Source: Epiperipatus broadwayi (taxonomy: Eukaryota; Onychophora; Udeonychophora; Euonychophora; Peripatidae). Taken from it: a stretch of DNA of 64,000 bases. Below the pieces are notes generated by a model. It was not told where the DNA came from. It saw only the letters and a list, made by a program, of their open reading frames with translations, and ran no database searches. Below are positions 49,353 through 61,680 of this stretch, in pieces. Within the stretch, counting starts at the first letter, position 1; each line of letters begins with the position of its first letter. The stretch spans positions 7,608,647 to 7,672,646 of the forward strand of contig JAQFVV010000049.1 in the NCBI GenBank assembly GCA_028023455.1, given 5' to 3'. A program made the translations under genes and the position numbers.

Positions 49353-49676
49353 TAAATAAATAATCAATCAAACAAGATTGAACTAAACAACTATTAATAA
49401 GTATAATTAAATATTTATCAAACTGGCTTTCATCTCCATTGAGACCTTCTCAAGATATTATAGTAATGATTCACATAACCAATTAACAAAATTCACTCAA
49501 TCTACTGGACACTATTTACATTACATTTCCTTTTAAACATGTGAATTGGTTAAGTGAATCATTACTATAATATCTTGAGAAGATCTCAATGGAGATGAAA
49601 GCCGGTTTGATAAATATTTAATTATACTTATTAATAGTTGTTTATTTCAATCTTATTTGATTGATTATTTATTTGT
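49353..49676. repeat. Foldback element, arms about 130 bp
   Basis: The left arm, from 49353 to about 49483, pairs almost perfectly with about 49544-49676 around a 60-bp centre. Within the arms, the sense AGATCTCAATGGAGATGAAAG can form a 5-bp AUCUC/GAGAU hairpin directly followed by GAAA, recalling the ribozyme-like boxes in other families; the CUGAUGA box is not intact. Ends are TAAATAAATAATCAATCAAA-like. No target duplication was identified. Confidence 0.8.
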
Positions 49677-51907
49677 GTTTGTGACAACATTATGGACAAA
49701 TAAATTATATTGGATATTTGACCATCATAGTGAACAATGGTAATGCTTATATTTTCATAAGTTTTGTATCATGTGTCATGTAGATTAATTTTTTTCTTCT
49801 ATATATATGTTAATACATTACCAATGTACTCAGGTATATACATTCTATTTTATGTTTATCTTTAAACACTGCTTTACTGCCACAAAATAATTATGGGATA
49901 ATTAGAAAAAAAATAATATAACAACATAAATGAACAATTCATGTTTTATATTTACATTTCTTTATCAAATAACAATATTTAACAATATAAAGAAAAAACA
50001 CAAAATTTATTTTTAAAATAATTTCTTTAAAAAAAGGTATTTAAATGTGAACATGTTTCATATTTATCTTTCATTTTTTAATTATTTATACTTTACATAT
50101 GTAAAGTATATTGAATTTTAAATTTATCAATTAGTTATTCCAGTTATTATTTCATTACATAAGTTCAGTGTTTGAAAGAAACAATTAAACACAAAATGGG
50201 ATACAGATACATGAGTACATCAATATCTGTTAATACTTGTATATAATTTGTTATTAATAAAGTTTATTTTATATAAAAATAAATGGAAGAGTAGAAATCT
50301 ACTGCAATTATAATATCTTTGTGTTTATTATTTAATAAGAATTAAACAATCATATTATAAACCAAACACACCCAAAGTTAAACTGATAATTGGAAAGCAA
50401 GCATAACATTCACATGCATCTGAAGATTACTGGTGAAATCCAGAAAATGATCATAATGAAAAGTGCATTTTCAGTTATTTTAACATGATGTTAAATAACA
50501 AAATATTGTAATTTAATTTTACACTATACATTAAACAAAAAAATATTCAGAATAGCAGTCATTTCATAAACTGGATATAGCTTTTATTAATCTATTGACT
50601 ATTTATTATTTTGCAGGACATTATGGTCAATATAGATAAAAATATTTGTTAATTATTTATTGTTTTATTGTTATATGTTGTGATAAGATTATAATAACCA
50701 ATATAACTACTTTTAGAAAATTATATTATATGGTCAGATTTAGGTTTAGATGTAGAGTGTTTTTGGATTGATAATAAACTAGAGCCAAAGGTTCAAACTA
50801 TAGCATTGATTGACAGTCATTTCTCTGAGTTACCATAATATAATACAGATCCAGTACAAAGTGCAAACAAAACCATATATTCTAATTTGCTTTATGATTA
50901 AAAAAATTAGAATACTTATACCATTATCAAAGATTCATTGTAAATTATCCCAGGTTAGTTTAATGTCTCATTTTAACTTATAAAACATATTTAGTAAAAC
51001 ATAAAAAACTGAATTGTGTGTTTATTGTTAAAATCAGTTGATGACTCTCCTTAATAAAGCTGGATCTTAAATTCCAGGGGAATGTTATAGACTACAAAGA
51101 CCAACCTTACATTTTTTAAAGAGAATGGTAAGGTATATCTAATAATATACATCTCATTAATGAGACATTACACATTAGAGAGATACTATTTCAAAGTTAA
51201 ATGAATGCATTTGTAAATTTCTTTTTGTCAATGATTAAAAAAATTAAATGTCTTGAATTAAGAAATGTTGTTTAATTCAAAGCTTATCATTTTTATTTAT
51301 ATAAATAATTTTAATTTTGAACTATGATTATTAATTAAATCAAGGAGCCAGAAAAGTCTATATATTAAGTGATAAATATATTTGTTTTGGAGAGAGAGAG
51401 AGTATTGATGGGATAATAAGTTGCACACTTGGATGGTTGGAAAAGAAAGAAATGGCAAAAAGAAGAATGAGTTCTAGCTGATAAAACTTAAAAAGGCTGT
51501 TTAACATTGGAGCCCAGTGCTAATTTGTTCATGCTCAATATTAATTTTTACATGGTAGTATTTGTTTCTCATGCCATGTGTTAAAACATTCTAAGTGACT
51601 GCCCGGTTATTATTTCCATGTAATTCTAAAAATGTAATGAAGGCCATTGGCCTATTAAAAACATGTGCTGTGATCTGACTTTATAGTCTATTGTTTGCTG
51701 AGATATTGCAAAAGAAGTGCTACTGCATATTTTGTAAGGAAATATGGTGATACTATATCTAAAGAATCCCTCTACATTCTACATAAAAATTCTGAAACAA
51801 CTAAGAACTCTGCTTGTGTTCAAAGAACATCCTGAAATTTGATAAAGAGAATATATCTGTAAGCTTACAACTACCACAAAATCCATTGTAAAGTTTATCA
51901 ATAAGTA
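49677..51907. other. A+T-rich DNA, no recognised feature
   Basis: A GA run lies at about 51392-51402. No coding or repeat structure was recognised. Confidence 0.45.
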
Positions 51908-52205
51908 AATTATACAATTGAACTAATATTTGTTCTTATAATTGCTTATACTGTATCAGTATAAAATATATCATAGCTGAATTATACAATTGTAGCTAAT
52001 ATGTATTCTTATAATTATTAATTTTATATAAGTATAAAAATATATCTCAGCTGAATTATAACTTACATTTGTTCTTTGAACTATTTATGCTACATCTGTA
52101 AAAAAATGTATGTCAGCTAAATTATACAATAGTCACTGATATTTGTTCTTATAATTATTTATTGTATATGTATAAGAATTTATTTCTACTGGATTATACA
52201 ATTAT
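51908..52205. repeat. Minisatellite, about 4.2 copies of a 66-74-bp unit
   Basis: Units begin with (A/G)ATTATACAATT at 51908, 51980, 52054, 52120 and 52192 (partial). They share TTTGTTCTTATAATTA in the middle and a CAGCTG-like end. Units have diverged from each other by substitutions and small indels, so the array is not young. Confidence 0.8.
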
Positions 52206-52293
52206 CAATCATTAGGTAATACTTTATCCCTCTCTCCATTCATATTTGTTCATTTACATTTTTTTATGTGTGTGTTTCACAAGGAAGATATGC

Positions 52294-52316
52294 TAATATA
52301 TATATATATATATATA

Positions 52317-52352
<36 letters not shown>
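52294..52352. repeat. Compound microsatellite (AT)n(TTA)n
   Basis: An AT tract runs straight into about eleven TTA trinucleotides. Confidence 0.9.
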
Positions 52353-53950
52353 TTTGTTTCTTGTTTTTCACTAATTATTAAATAGTTTATTTATTATTAA
52401 AATATAAAAATATTTACTTATTTGCTATTCTGACTTTCTGTCTCATTCCACAAAATTGGTTTGACATTTAAGTATATTAGCATTATCTAGACCATGAAGG
52501 AATTCATTCTCTAAATAGTGTTATTGCTGGATTGTTAACTATGATATTATTAGGGTTGTAGAGTTTGAGATCTGGCTTGATTGAATTGATTTTATTGGTA
52601 GATCTTCTAAGGTGGAATCTGGTTCCCTAAGACCATTATTACTGCCATGAATCTCCACATTGAACTATAAAAGATGAGTGATGCTAGGGCCAACCAACAA
52701 CAAATTGGTTGGAAATATAGCTTGCATTAAGAGTGAGGGTATAACAAAAGTAATGTAGAAGATAGGTGCTTGATATTCCAATACATAAATTACATTCCAA
52801 GTGTAACATTATTACATTCATTTTGACCGAATTTCCTGCTAAGGCTCATTTCTGATACATAAATAGTGACCAAGTGTGGCATAATTGAATCCATTTTGCT
52901 GGTTATTCCCATTATACTATACATATATATCACATGATTAAATCTCAAGCTCATTTACACCAATAATCTTTAATCTGTTATCAAAGTAACTTTTATGAAT
53001 AAAACTTATTAAAATAAAAGTTTTAATGGCAAAAAATAAAATTCATCAAACTCCCAGGATTAATATATAAAATATTAAAATATATAACTGCTGAAATTTT
53101 AGCTCAATAATATTTGGCTTCAAGTAGTTAATTAAAGATGCTGTTATGTAGACATTGTAAAAATATAAAAAGTTATTGTAAAAAATTAATGGTGAATTGT
53201 AGAAAGAATAAAATACATGAAATTACAGATAAATAAGTTAAAATAAAAATGTGTTTGTCCAATCAAAATAATAATAAAATTAAACAAAAAAAGCCAAGTT
53301 TGAGTTTATGAATCCCAATCAATTTGATTTAAATGTTCTTGATGTTTTATATTAATTTGCATAAAAAATCTTTTTTATAGAGATGATAGCTTGGCTATAT
53401 CATTATGTTTTACAATTATAACTCAATCTTTTCAAAAATTTTATTGCTTCTCTAAAAATCATTTGATAATGATTGTTGCATTTGAATAGGAATTTGATTG
53501 TGATGGAGTTTTTGTGATGGAAAATTCTGAAATGAAGAGAAGAGCAAATAATAAAAAATGATGAGAGTTGTTTTATTGCATTAGCATTCTTCTCCCTTCT
53601 AACGTTAATGTGATAATTATTCTTTCCTATATATATATGGCCTATGGTTTTATATCTCAACTTTCTACAATTCATTAGCAATCTTCAACAATGTTCTATA
53701 TCTTAGCAATGATGACATTATAATATTTTTGTCCAATTAAATTAAATGTTATTTTGTCAAAATATCAGTAATTATATATTTTAACATTTTACAAGATTGA
53801 TCTTGAAAATTCCTATAAATTAATATATATCAAAATATTTTTAAAAAAGTTGAAATGAGCGATATCCAAGAACATAAATGATTATTAGTAAAATGAAAAA
53901 TACAGTAATGACTGTTACAATGAAAGCTTTTAGAGCATATATATATATAT
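52353..53950. other. A+T-rich DNA, no gene recognised
   Basis: A 92-codon minus-strand frame at 53403-53681 is Asn/Lys/Ile-rich with no motif. Nothing else was recognised. Confidence 0.45.
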
Positions 53951-54220
53951 CATTAAAAACTAGTTAACATTTAGACAATATCAATAACAATCAGCAATTT
54001 CAAACTGTTTCAAAGCAACTTCCTTTTAACAATAAAGGTGAAATCCCATTTAGCCTTGAACATCAATACATATATATATTAAGTGCAAGGCTAAATGGGT
54101 TTATAAGAAGCCATGAGAACTTCCACCTTTATTGTTAAAAAAAAGCTGGCTTACCAATAGTTTGGAATTGTTGGTTGTTATTTATATTGGGATTGTCTAA
54201 GGGTTGATTGGTTTCTTATG
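53951..54220. repeat. Foldback copy of repeat family F
   Basis: The left arm begins CATTAAAAACTAGTTAACAT and continues TTAGACAATATCAATAACAA to about 54055. The right arm, from about 54080 to 54220, is its inverted copy, ending TTGTCTAAGGGTTGATTGG...TTATG. The central segments CCATTTAGCCTTG and CAAGGCTAAATGG also pair. It is flanked by TA-rich runs. Related single or decayed copies lie at 28319, 40290 and 56319. Confidence 0.75.
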
Positions 54221-56309
54221 ATTATATATATATTGCAATGAAAGTTTTCTGACTAAATTAGAATTTATAAAACAGATACCAGAATGATAGATATTTATGC
54301 CATGTCAAACTTAATTATCAATTTAGTACAAGTAACTCATTTTTAAAATGTACATGCTTTTTTAATATTGTTCTACATGTATACTAAAATAAATTTAGAC
54401 ATGAATTATAAATCTGAAATAGAAATCTGATATGTTGACATCAAAAACTGTCAAATGAATAAATAATGAATACTTAAATGCTACAATTATGTTACTAATT
54501 TAATTCATGTATCTTTTTTTATCTCTACTAATAAAAAATGTTCTTTATGTTGTATTTTTATTTAAAGTATTTTCAATGAGCAAATAAAGTATTGTAATAA
54601 TTTAATACATGACTTACAGAAACCAAATTTGAAATATAATATTGATGTCAAAAAATAGTTCAAAATAGCTTATATTTAATTGTTAAAAATGAAATCATCA
54701 AATTGGCAAAATATTTTTACTATGTTTGATATTAAAGAATTAGATATCATTATCATAATTTTTGTGAGTTTATTTGTATTTAGTTTTACTTCTGCAATAT
54801 GTTCAATTTTAGTAGTTTTTTTATTCTTATAAATATTTATTTTCAGTCATAAGACAGAAAATAATGGCAAGATGTCAATCAGCACTAGAATAAGTACAAA
54901 AATATGATTTCTGAATAAGAAAAGTGTAGTTGGGCAATTTAAGTATGATTATGGTATAATTAAATCAACAATCTATATCATTTCGTTTTTTTAAAAAATA
55001 ATCCATTCATGCTCACATAAAGAAAAGAGTTTAAGCCTTAACAGTTCATATTGTAATATTATAAAGTAATGGGCAATTATTAATTAATGTAGTTTAATCA
55101 AACGTAAATGGCAGTAGACAATATGATGAAGGAAATCATTTGTAAAACATTTGAGCAATTGTTTAAAACATTATTTATTATATCTTATTTCAATTGTTGT
55201 TCCTGAGACGTCTATTACCACAGCAAAGCATTATTTGCCAGATTTAGTAAAAAGTGCTAGTTTGCAAAGCATTGTAAGCCATGGCAAGACTACTAATAAT
55301 ACATACAAGACTTCTAAAAGAGTGCATACTTTAATTTTATGCTTTAAAAAAAATTTTTTTAAAAAAAAAATAGATATAGCTGTGCTGTACATACAGTAAT
55401 AAATTTCTGTATAATTTTTTTTCCCTGCTTAAATGACTATTTTAAAATATAACTTTGGTCTTAGCTATGAATCTGGGATGGATTACTTTAAATACATATA
55501 TTTGAATGTAAACTGCAATGAACTAATGATATAATAAATAGCATTCTGGAAATAATTGATTTGTTTAAGGAGATTGCACTATGCCGTTATACTTGCATAA
55601 ATATTATTGATATCCCTATAGCTTTATATTTTTTCTTAAAGCATTGATAAAAAAACTAAAATTTATAGTAAGCCTTTTGTAAGTATGATGAATACAATCC
55701 CCTCCCCCGCATTGAATACAATTTAATGAAAAGACATTAGCATGTAATTAACACGGCATAATAAAATTAACACGGCATAATAAATGCATGATAACAAACA
55801 CATAATAAATTATGCCATACCACTGCATGATTTATCATGGATTTATCTTATTTTACAAACATATCTTAGAATTATTGATTCATGATTTAAATTCAACCTG
55901 TTAAAATAAAAATAATGGCGAATGAAATAATAATTGGCTCTGCTTTGCATGGGATGTATTTCATGTTATTTTATAAATTAAAATACAATGTGTATATATA
56001 TGTGTGTATTAAAACATCAATAAATTTATAAAAGGTCGCGTCTGATGTTCTGTTTTAGAAGCATTAGAAAATATTTAAACTTTTAGCACATTTCATAAGA
56101 CTGCTTAACTAATATATATATATATATAACATAAGAAGACTAACTTATTATTTTAAATTGAATAGCAATCAAGGATTTAAAACTTATAATGTAAAAAAGT
56201 TTATTAGGAAGATGATTTGAATGCTTTCTCTTGTAGCATTTATCATAAAAATAAAAAATAAGCTTCTTTAGACTTAATATCATGCTCTTTATATTACCTA
56301 TATATATAT
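54221..56309. other. A+T-rich DNA; short tandem 19-mer at about 55747
   Basis: ATTAACACGGCATAATAAA occurs twice in tandem from about 55747. An 82-codon frame at 55151-55399 has no recognised motif. Confidence 0.45.
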
Positions 56310-56399
56310 TATTAAAGGCCAGTCAACACTTAGACAATTCCAATATAAATAATAATCAACAATTTCAAACTGTTGTCAAGGCAATGTCTTTTTAGCAAT
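56310..56399 (+). repeat. Short interspersed repeat (family F), plus orientation
   Basis: ATTAAAGGCCAGTCAACACT, TTAGACAATTCCAATATAAA, ATCAACAATTTCAAACTG and GTCAAGGCAA match the arm of 53951-54220 and the complement of 28319-28407. TA runs flank both sides. Confidence 0.7.
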
Positions 56400-56930
56400 A
56401 TATATAAAATAATATTATAATTTGATATTTGTATTTCTTCAAATCAATATACATAATCTTACAATTGAATATTAATAAATACAGTAATTAGATATATGTA
56501 AATTATAACTTTAAAAATTTTATCCACTAAGGAGCACTTTCGACTACACTAGATGTCAGCTTAAGGGAGAGTTTGGTCACTGACTTTAATCTCAAAGCTA
56601 AGTATTCTTTTTTTTTTTTGTTTATTTTATGTGATTAATCATCTGAAATCATTGATTTAAAACTGTTTAATTATGGTATGAAAGTGGGGAGTAAATTGTA
56701 ATCAAGAGAAATAGTTTTTTTTGAATTTGGAAAGATCAAAATTATCGCCATTTTAAAAATATGTTATTTTTAAAAAATCTTTTTATTGAATGTGTGTTAA
56801 TGTAAGATTTCTATAACTAAGTTGTATGTAAGATTACTTGGTTTAAATTTACTACTAATTTTTTTTTTTTAATTTTAATTTAAGAACAGTTAATTATTTT
56901 GAGATAAAAGATAACATTATAGAGGCCTAA
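56400..56930. other. A+T-rich DNA upstream of the LINE
   Basis: Nothing recognised except T runs near 56609 and 56863. The 5' end of the LINE could lie anywhere up to about 56990. Confidence 0.4.
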
Positions 56931-56990
56931 GGTACACGTGGTTATTGATCGATCATTTTTAAAAGTAAAAGTTTTTATCTTTCTGTGCAA

Positions 56991-58076
56991 ATGAGTTTGA
57001 AGAGTAGGAGAGGAAGTATAAAGTCAAATATATAATAGGTGGCTTGGAAAATAAGTAATATGGATTGCATTTGTATTTTATAATGCATATATAATCATCA
57101 GAAGGGAATAAGGCATGCTGTGGTAGAATGTAATATATGTGATGAGGTTTTCCACTTGAAATGCTTAAATAAGATTAGGAAGGATGTAACAAGTTTATAG
57201 TTATGTAGACAGTGTGTGAATGTGATAAAAGAGGTGAAAAAGTGTTTCAAAATGTAGATAGCTTAAAGAGAAAGTCAGGAGAAATGGAGCAAGACATAGT
57301 TGAGGAAGGCAGGAAGTCAGGAGAAATGGAACAAAACAGAGTTGAGAAAGGCAGGATAGAGTATGTTTGTAGTGGAGTAACAAGTGATATGGATGGAAAA
57401 ATAGGTAGTGCATTGGAGATGGTTGGCCAAAGAATAAGTAAGATAGAGGAAGAGGTAAAGGATGTAGAAGCAAAATTAAAATCATTAGAGATGAAGTGTG
57501 AGCAGATAAGAAATTGTTGAGTAGGAATGATAAGAAAGAAGTAGATAAGGAAGTCCAGAAGGTGGTAGAGGAGGTTGTGAATGAAACAGAGAAAGTAGAC
57601 TATGAGACAGTATTGATAGGCAATTCATTAATAAGAGAATGTGGTGATATAATTGCAAGTGAAAATAGAAACAGATATGTAAGAGTATGTTTGTTGGGAG
57701 CGAGAATTAGGGGTGTTACAGATAAAATAAAGAAGCAAGGGAATAGAGATGTATATGTTATGGTAGGGACTAATAATTTATCAGATTCATCAGAGAGAGC
57801 AATGATTAAGTACATAGAATTGATTAGGATTTTGAGTATGGTTAAAGGAAGAATAGGCCAAGATTTGATAAAAGGTATATGTTAGATAGGGCACGTTCTA
57901 TAAATGAGAGATTGAAAATATTGTGTGAGAGAAATGATGGTACTTTTGTGGATGTGTGGGATTTTTTTATTGGGAAGAGGGAATTATATAGTAAAGATGA
58001 GTTGCACTTAGGGAGACAAGGAAGTGAAATTTTAGGGAGTCTGATTTATAAAGAATGTAGTTTGGGAAACTTGTAA
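56991..58076 (+). pseudogene. LINE ORF1: PHD-like finger, coiled coil and SGNH esterase, frameshifted
   Basis: The first frame starts ATG at 56991. It carries stops near 57033, 57081 and 57174. Between them is a Cys/His cluster at about 57066-57195: CIC, ECNICDEVFHLKC and LCRQC, matching the second half of a PHD finger. The frame at 57212-57520 encodes a Glu/Lys-rich coiled coil (EEEVKDVEAKLKSLEMKCEQ). The frame at 57514-57885 begins an SGNH/GDSL-type esterase: VLIGNSLIREC (block I, GNS for GDS), GARIRGV, and MVGTNNL (block III). The frame at 57879-58076 ends it with VDVWDFF and KDELHLGRQG, the Asp-x-x-His block V region. So at least three frameshifts interrupt one protein. Esterase plus PHD in ORF1 is established for CR1-like elements. 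Its role there is probably in RNP or membrane interaction and is unproven. Confidence 0.75.
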
Positions 58077-58088
58077 GGGGGGGGGGGG
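58077..58088. repeat. G12 homopolymer
   Basis: Twelve G follow the TAA that ends the last ORF1 frame. It is followed by TAAATTGC. It is a likely slippage site. Confidence 0.95.
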
Positions 58089-58171
58089 TAAATTGCAGTG
58101 TTATTAAAAAGAAAAAGAATGGATGGGATGTAAGGAATAAATAAAGGACAGTTGATTTAGATATAAATGTA

Positions 58172-58360
58172 GATGTGGAGAGGGAATGGGTCTGTAAAAT
58201 TAATGGTAAGCAAGCTATTTGTAAACATAATGGAAAAAAAAGAATCAAAAAAATTTATAAAAGTACTCTTTTATAATTTTTTTTTTTTTTTTTCTTCTCC
58301 ATTATGTTTATAAATAGCTTGTTTACCATTAATTTTACAGACCCATTCCCTTTCCACATC
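58172..58360. repeat. Near-perfect 189-bp palindrome between ORF1 and ORF2
   Basis: 58172-58263 and 58268-58360 are inverted copies around a TACT centre (58264-58267), differing by about three C/T changes plus length changes in the A/T runs. The left arm has an open frame on the sense strand (EREWVCKINGKQAICKHNGK), while the right arm lies directly before the start of ORF2. This suggests the left arm is original and the right arm arose by inverted duplication. Confidence 0.85.
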
Positions 58361-58362
58361 TT

Positions 58363-61300
58363 GTTAAAATTGGGTATTTAAATATGCAAGTTGGTATGAG
58401 ACCAGAAAAGTGGCAGGAATTAAACAAAGCAATTGAAAATAAAGAGCTTGAGGTATTAGAAGTAGTGGAAACACATCTAAGAGAAGAAGAAGAATCTGGT
58501 TTGGAAGATTTGGTATGGCAGGGTATAAAGAGAAAATAGAAAGAAAAAAATTGGTGGTAGAGATATTATATCAAAAAAAATTTTAATATTGTTAAATGCC
58601 AAGAGAAGACCAGAATGGATGGTGGCTATAGTTTATATAACTACTGGAGATAGTCAAACTATAATGGAGTGGAACAATAGCATATATGAGTGCCTAGTTA
58701 AGAATATACAGAGTTTTAAAGAAAAGGGTAAGAGAATCTTGGATATAGGAGATATGAATGGGCATATTGAAGAAATTGATGTTGTAGATAATAAGAATGG
58801 ACAGCTTTTGACGAAATTTTGTCAGAGAGTAAATTTGAGCATTGGAAATTTATCAAATATTTATGAGAAATAATATATCCCATATAATAGATTATGTATT
58901 GTTAGAGAAAGAGGAAATTAATAAAGTATGGAAAATTAAGATGTTTGATAATGAAGAGAGAATATATAATAGTGATCATAATTTCTTTGTAATTGAAATG
59001 GTTAGCAACGTGATGGAGAATAGAAATAAAAGTAGAAACAATAGTGAAAGTTGTGGATGGAGAGTGAATGATAAGAATAAGTTGGAAGAGTATAAATTAC
59101 AAGTTGAAGAAACCATGGAAGAGTTGGTTGGAAATGAGTATGAAAACTGGTGTGATGAAATAGAAAAAGTGGCAAATAGGGTTTTAGGTGAAAATATTCA
59201 GAAGAATAAAAGTAATAAAAAAATGAGAGTTAGTAAAAGTGTAAAAGAGAGGAAAAAAGCATGCAGAGAATATAAGTGAGCTATTAAGAACAAGAAAAGT
59301 AAAAAAGATATTAATGCTAAATGGGAAAAGTACTTAGAAAAAAAGAGATAATTATAGAAAGAGAATGAAATTAAATAGTAAATTATTGGATGATATTAAT
59401 AAAAAGTGGAAGAGATGGGAGTAAAAAAATTTGGAATTACATTAAAAGGAGAAATTTAGGGGAGAGATAGTATTACTGAATGAGGAGGGAATACAGGGTA
59501 GCTCTAGAGAAGAATTAGAGAGAATATTGAATAGTTATGTAATGGATATAAAAAAGATGTTAGATGTGAAGGACAGAGGGATAGAAAATATGAAAGCATA
59601 AACTAATGGGAATATTAGGTTTACAGAAAATGAACTGAATGAGGCAAGGAAGAAATTGAGAAGTGGTAAGGCAAGAGGTTTAGATAAATGGGTAGCAGAG
59701 ATGGTAATGAATTTAGGACATAGGGCAAAAGTAAAGTTATTATCATGTTTTAATAAGAGTTTTTCTGGGTTGTTGGAGTAATATGAGAGTAAGATTATTA
59801 TTTAAAGGAAAAGGTAAGGATCTTAGAAAGTTAAATAATTATAGACTGATAGTGGTAACATCAGTTTTATATAAAGTTTTTTTCATATATGGTGGCTGGA
59901 AGAGTTGCAAAATGGATGAAAGAAAATAATATAGTGGGGGAAATGCAAGGAGGTTTTAGCTCAGATAAGCATATAGGAGATTGTTTATTTGTAGTTACAC
60001 AACTTATGGATATGAGTAGGAATTCAGATAGACAGTTATATATGAGTTTTATAGATATAGAGAAGGCATATGATGGGTTAGGGTGAATAGAAATAAATTA
60101 TGAATAAGTTTAGCAAATCTGGGAATGGATGAAGCTTTAGTGGATGTTATTAAGAAATTATTATATGAAAATAATTACTATACATATCAATTAGGGATAT
60201 AGAATCAGTTAAAGTTAAAAATGGGATGGGACTAAGGCAAGGATGCTTTATGTCACCTATTTTGTTTTTGTTGTACTTGAGAGAAATGGAGAGAGCCATA
60301 GTAAGACTAGAAAGAGGGATAGAGATATCGTTAATAGGTGGCAAGGGAGTATATACATTGTCGGGTCTTTTTTTTTTGCGGATGATGTCTTTTTGTGTGC
60401 AGAAAGAAGAAATGATATGGAAGTTATGCTGAGGACACATGCAAGGGTGGGTAAAGATATGGGGATTAAATTTAGTGAAGAAAAATCAAATATAATGATG
60501 GTGAATACTGGAGAAAGAGAAGACAAAGATTTCTTATTGGGGGATATAAAGTTAAGTGTGGTGAATAGATATAGTTATTTGAAAATCATCTAGAGTAATC
60601 AATGGGAGAAAAAATTGATAAATGAAGCAAAGAAAAGAAAGGGATTGATAAAGAAATTAACAGTGTTTTCATATAATAAATATGATGTAGCTAGAACTGT
60701 ATGAAAAGGAGTGGCAGTAGCAGGGTTAACATATGTCAAAGATGTGTTATTAGTAAAGAGGTATTAGATTACTTAGAAAAAGTACAATGGGAAGTAGGAA
60801 GACATGCATTAGATGCAGAGGTGTGGATAACAAAGGAGGCAATTCAAGAAGAAATGGGATGGTCAAATTTTTATATGAGGGATGCAAAAAGCAAATTGAA
60901 ATTGTTTGGTAGATTGTAATTTATGGATAATAAAAGAATAGCCAAAATAGTATTTAATTGGGTTACACATAAATGGCAGGCTAGGTCATGCAATATGCAG
61001 TAGATTTGGATAAAAAATTTATGTCAGTATACTTGTGCAAAAGGCAAGATGATTGTATTTGGAGGATTGTTGAGTGTTATAGTGGTAAGGAGTGGGATAG
61101 AAGAATAGATGCATTAATAAAGAATAGGGAGTTGGAGAGATGGAGAAACTAGTATGGAGAGTAAAACAAGTTTAAATATATATAGAAATAAATGGAACAT
61201 TGAATGTGAGTTAATTTATTATAATAGTAAGGAAAGTAGTTTATTGTTTAAGGCTCAAGTGGAATCTTTAGCAACAAGAGAATATACATGTAAATGGAAA

Positions 61301-61580
61301 AATATGGGTGATTTAGTCTGCAAGTTTTCTAAGGAAGCCATAGAAAATATTATATGTTTGGAACCAAAAAGGGTACAAATAATTAAGTTATGGAAGATTA
61401 AATATGAACAAAAAGATTATACAGAAAGTGAATTATTGGTTTTTATGCTAGCTTTGGGAAAAGATAGAGGGGGTAGGTATGAAGGTCATGGAGTTGACAA
61501 AGATTATGTTGTGGAAATGGGATGGAGCAGATTATGAAAAACTTAGGGTGGAGAATGGAAAGGAAAGATAAAGTGGCTAA
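58363..61580 (+). pseudogene. LINE ORF2: endonuclease and reverse transcriptase, frameshifted
   Basis: Endonuclease: LNMQVGMRPEKWQELNKAI with VVETHL (58375-58480), a stop at 58537, GG plus NAKRRPEW and WMVAIVY, GDMNGHI (58747-58770), then IDYVLL and NSDHNFF (58880-58990). Reverse transcriptase: LRSGKARGLDKW (about 59655), LRKLNNYRLIVVTSVLYKVF (59820), MQGGFSSDKH and FIDIEKAYDG (59940-60076; the first catalytic Asp), GLRQGCFMSPILF (60228-60266), FADDVFLCAE (60375-60405; the catalytic Asp pair), and MGIKFSEEKSNIM. A T8-10 run just before FADD carries a frameshift. The C-terminal part has LEKVQWEVGRHALDAEVW and EEMGWSNFYMRDA (60770-60880), then the frame 61154-61537. More than eight frameshifts or stops are present, so it is non-functional. 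It would nick DNA and copy element RNA at the target. Confidence 0.8.
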
Positions 61581-61680
61581 CAGGTGTCTCTGGGCATAGT
61601 TGTTGAGAGATTTCTGACTCTGTAAGTCACAGTACATCACATTACATGTGAGAGTATGTAAAACTATCACATAAGTATAT

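Larger units (their letters stand above)
56931..61680 (+). mobile_element. CR1-like non-LTR retrotransposon (LINE), degenerate
   Basis: The order is ORF1 with PHD-like finger, coiled coil and SGNH/GDSL-esterase motifs, then ORF2 with apurinic-type endonuclease, reverse transcriptase and a C-terminal region. That is the layout described for the CR1 clade and its relatives. The coding strand is markedly richer in G than the flanks. There are many frameshifts and several stops, but amino-acid motifs are still legible, so inactivation is not ancient. Neither the 5' junction nor the 3' terminal repeat typical of CR1 was fixed; the end is placed after the last recognisable coding sequence. Confidence 0.8.

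Noticed and set aside
55151-55399. 82-codon frame considered as a possible exon
   Set aside because: Its end is a Lys/Phe homopolymer translation and no splice or domain evidence supports it.
57201-57485. Leu/Pro-rich minus-strand frame with signal-peptide-like look
   Set aside because: It is the complement of the Glu/Lys-rich coiled coil of LINE ORF1.
60150-60526. Two minus-strand frames of about 90 codons
   Set aside because: They are shadows of the LINE reverse-transcriptase strand, which carries the conserved motifs.
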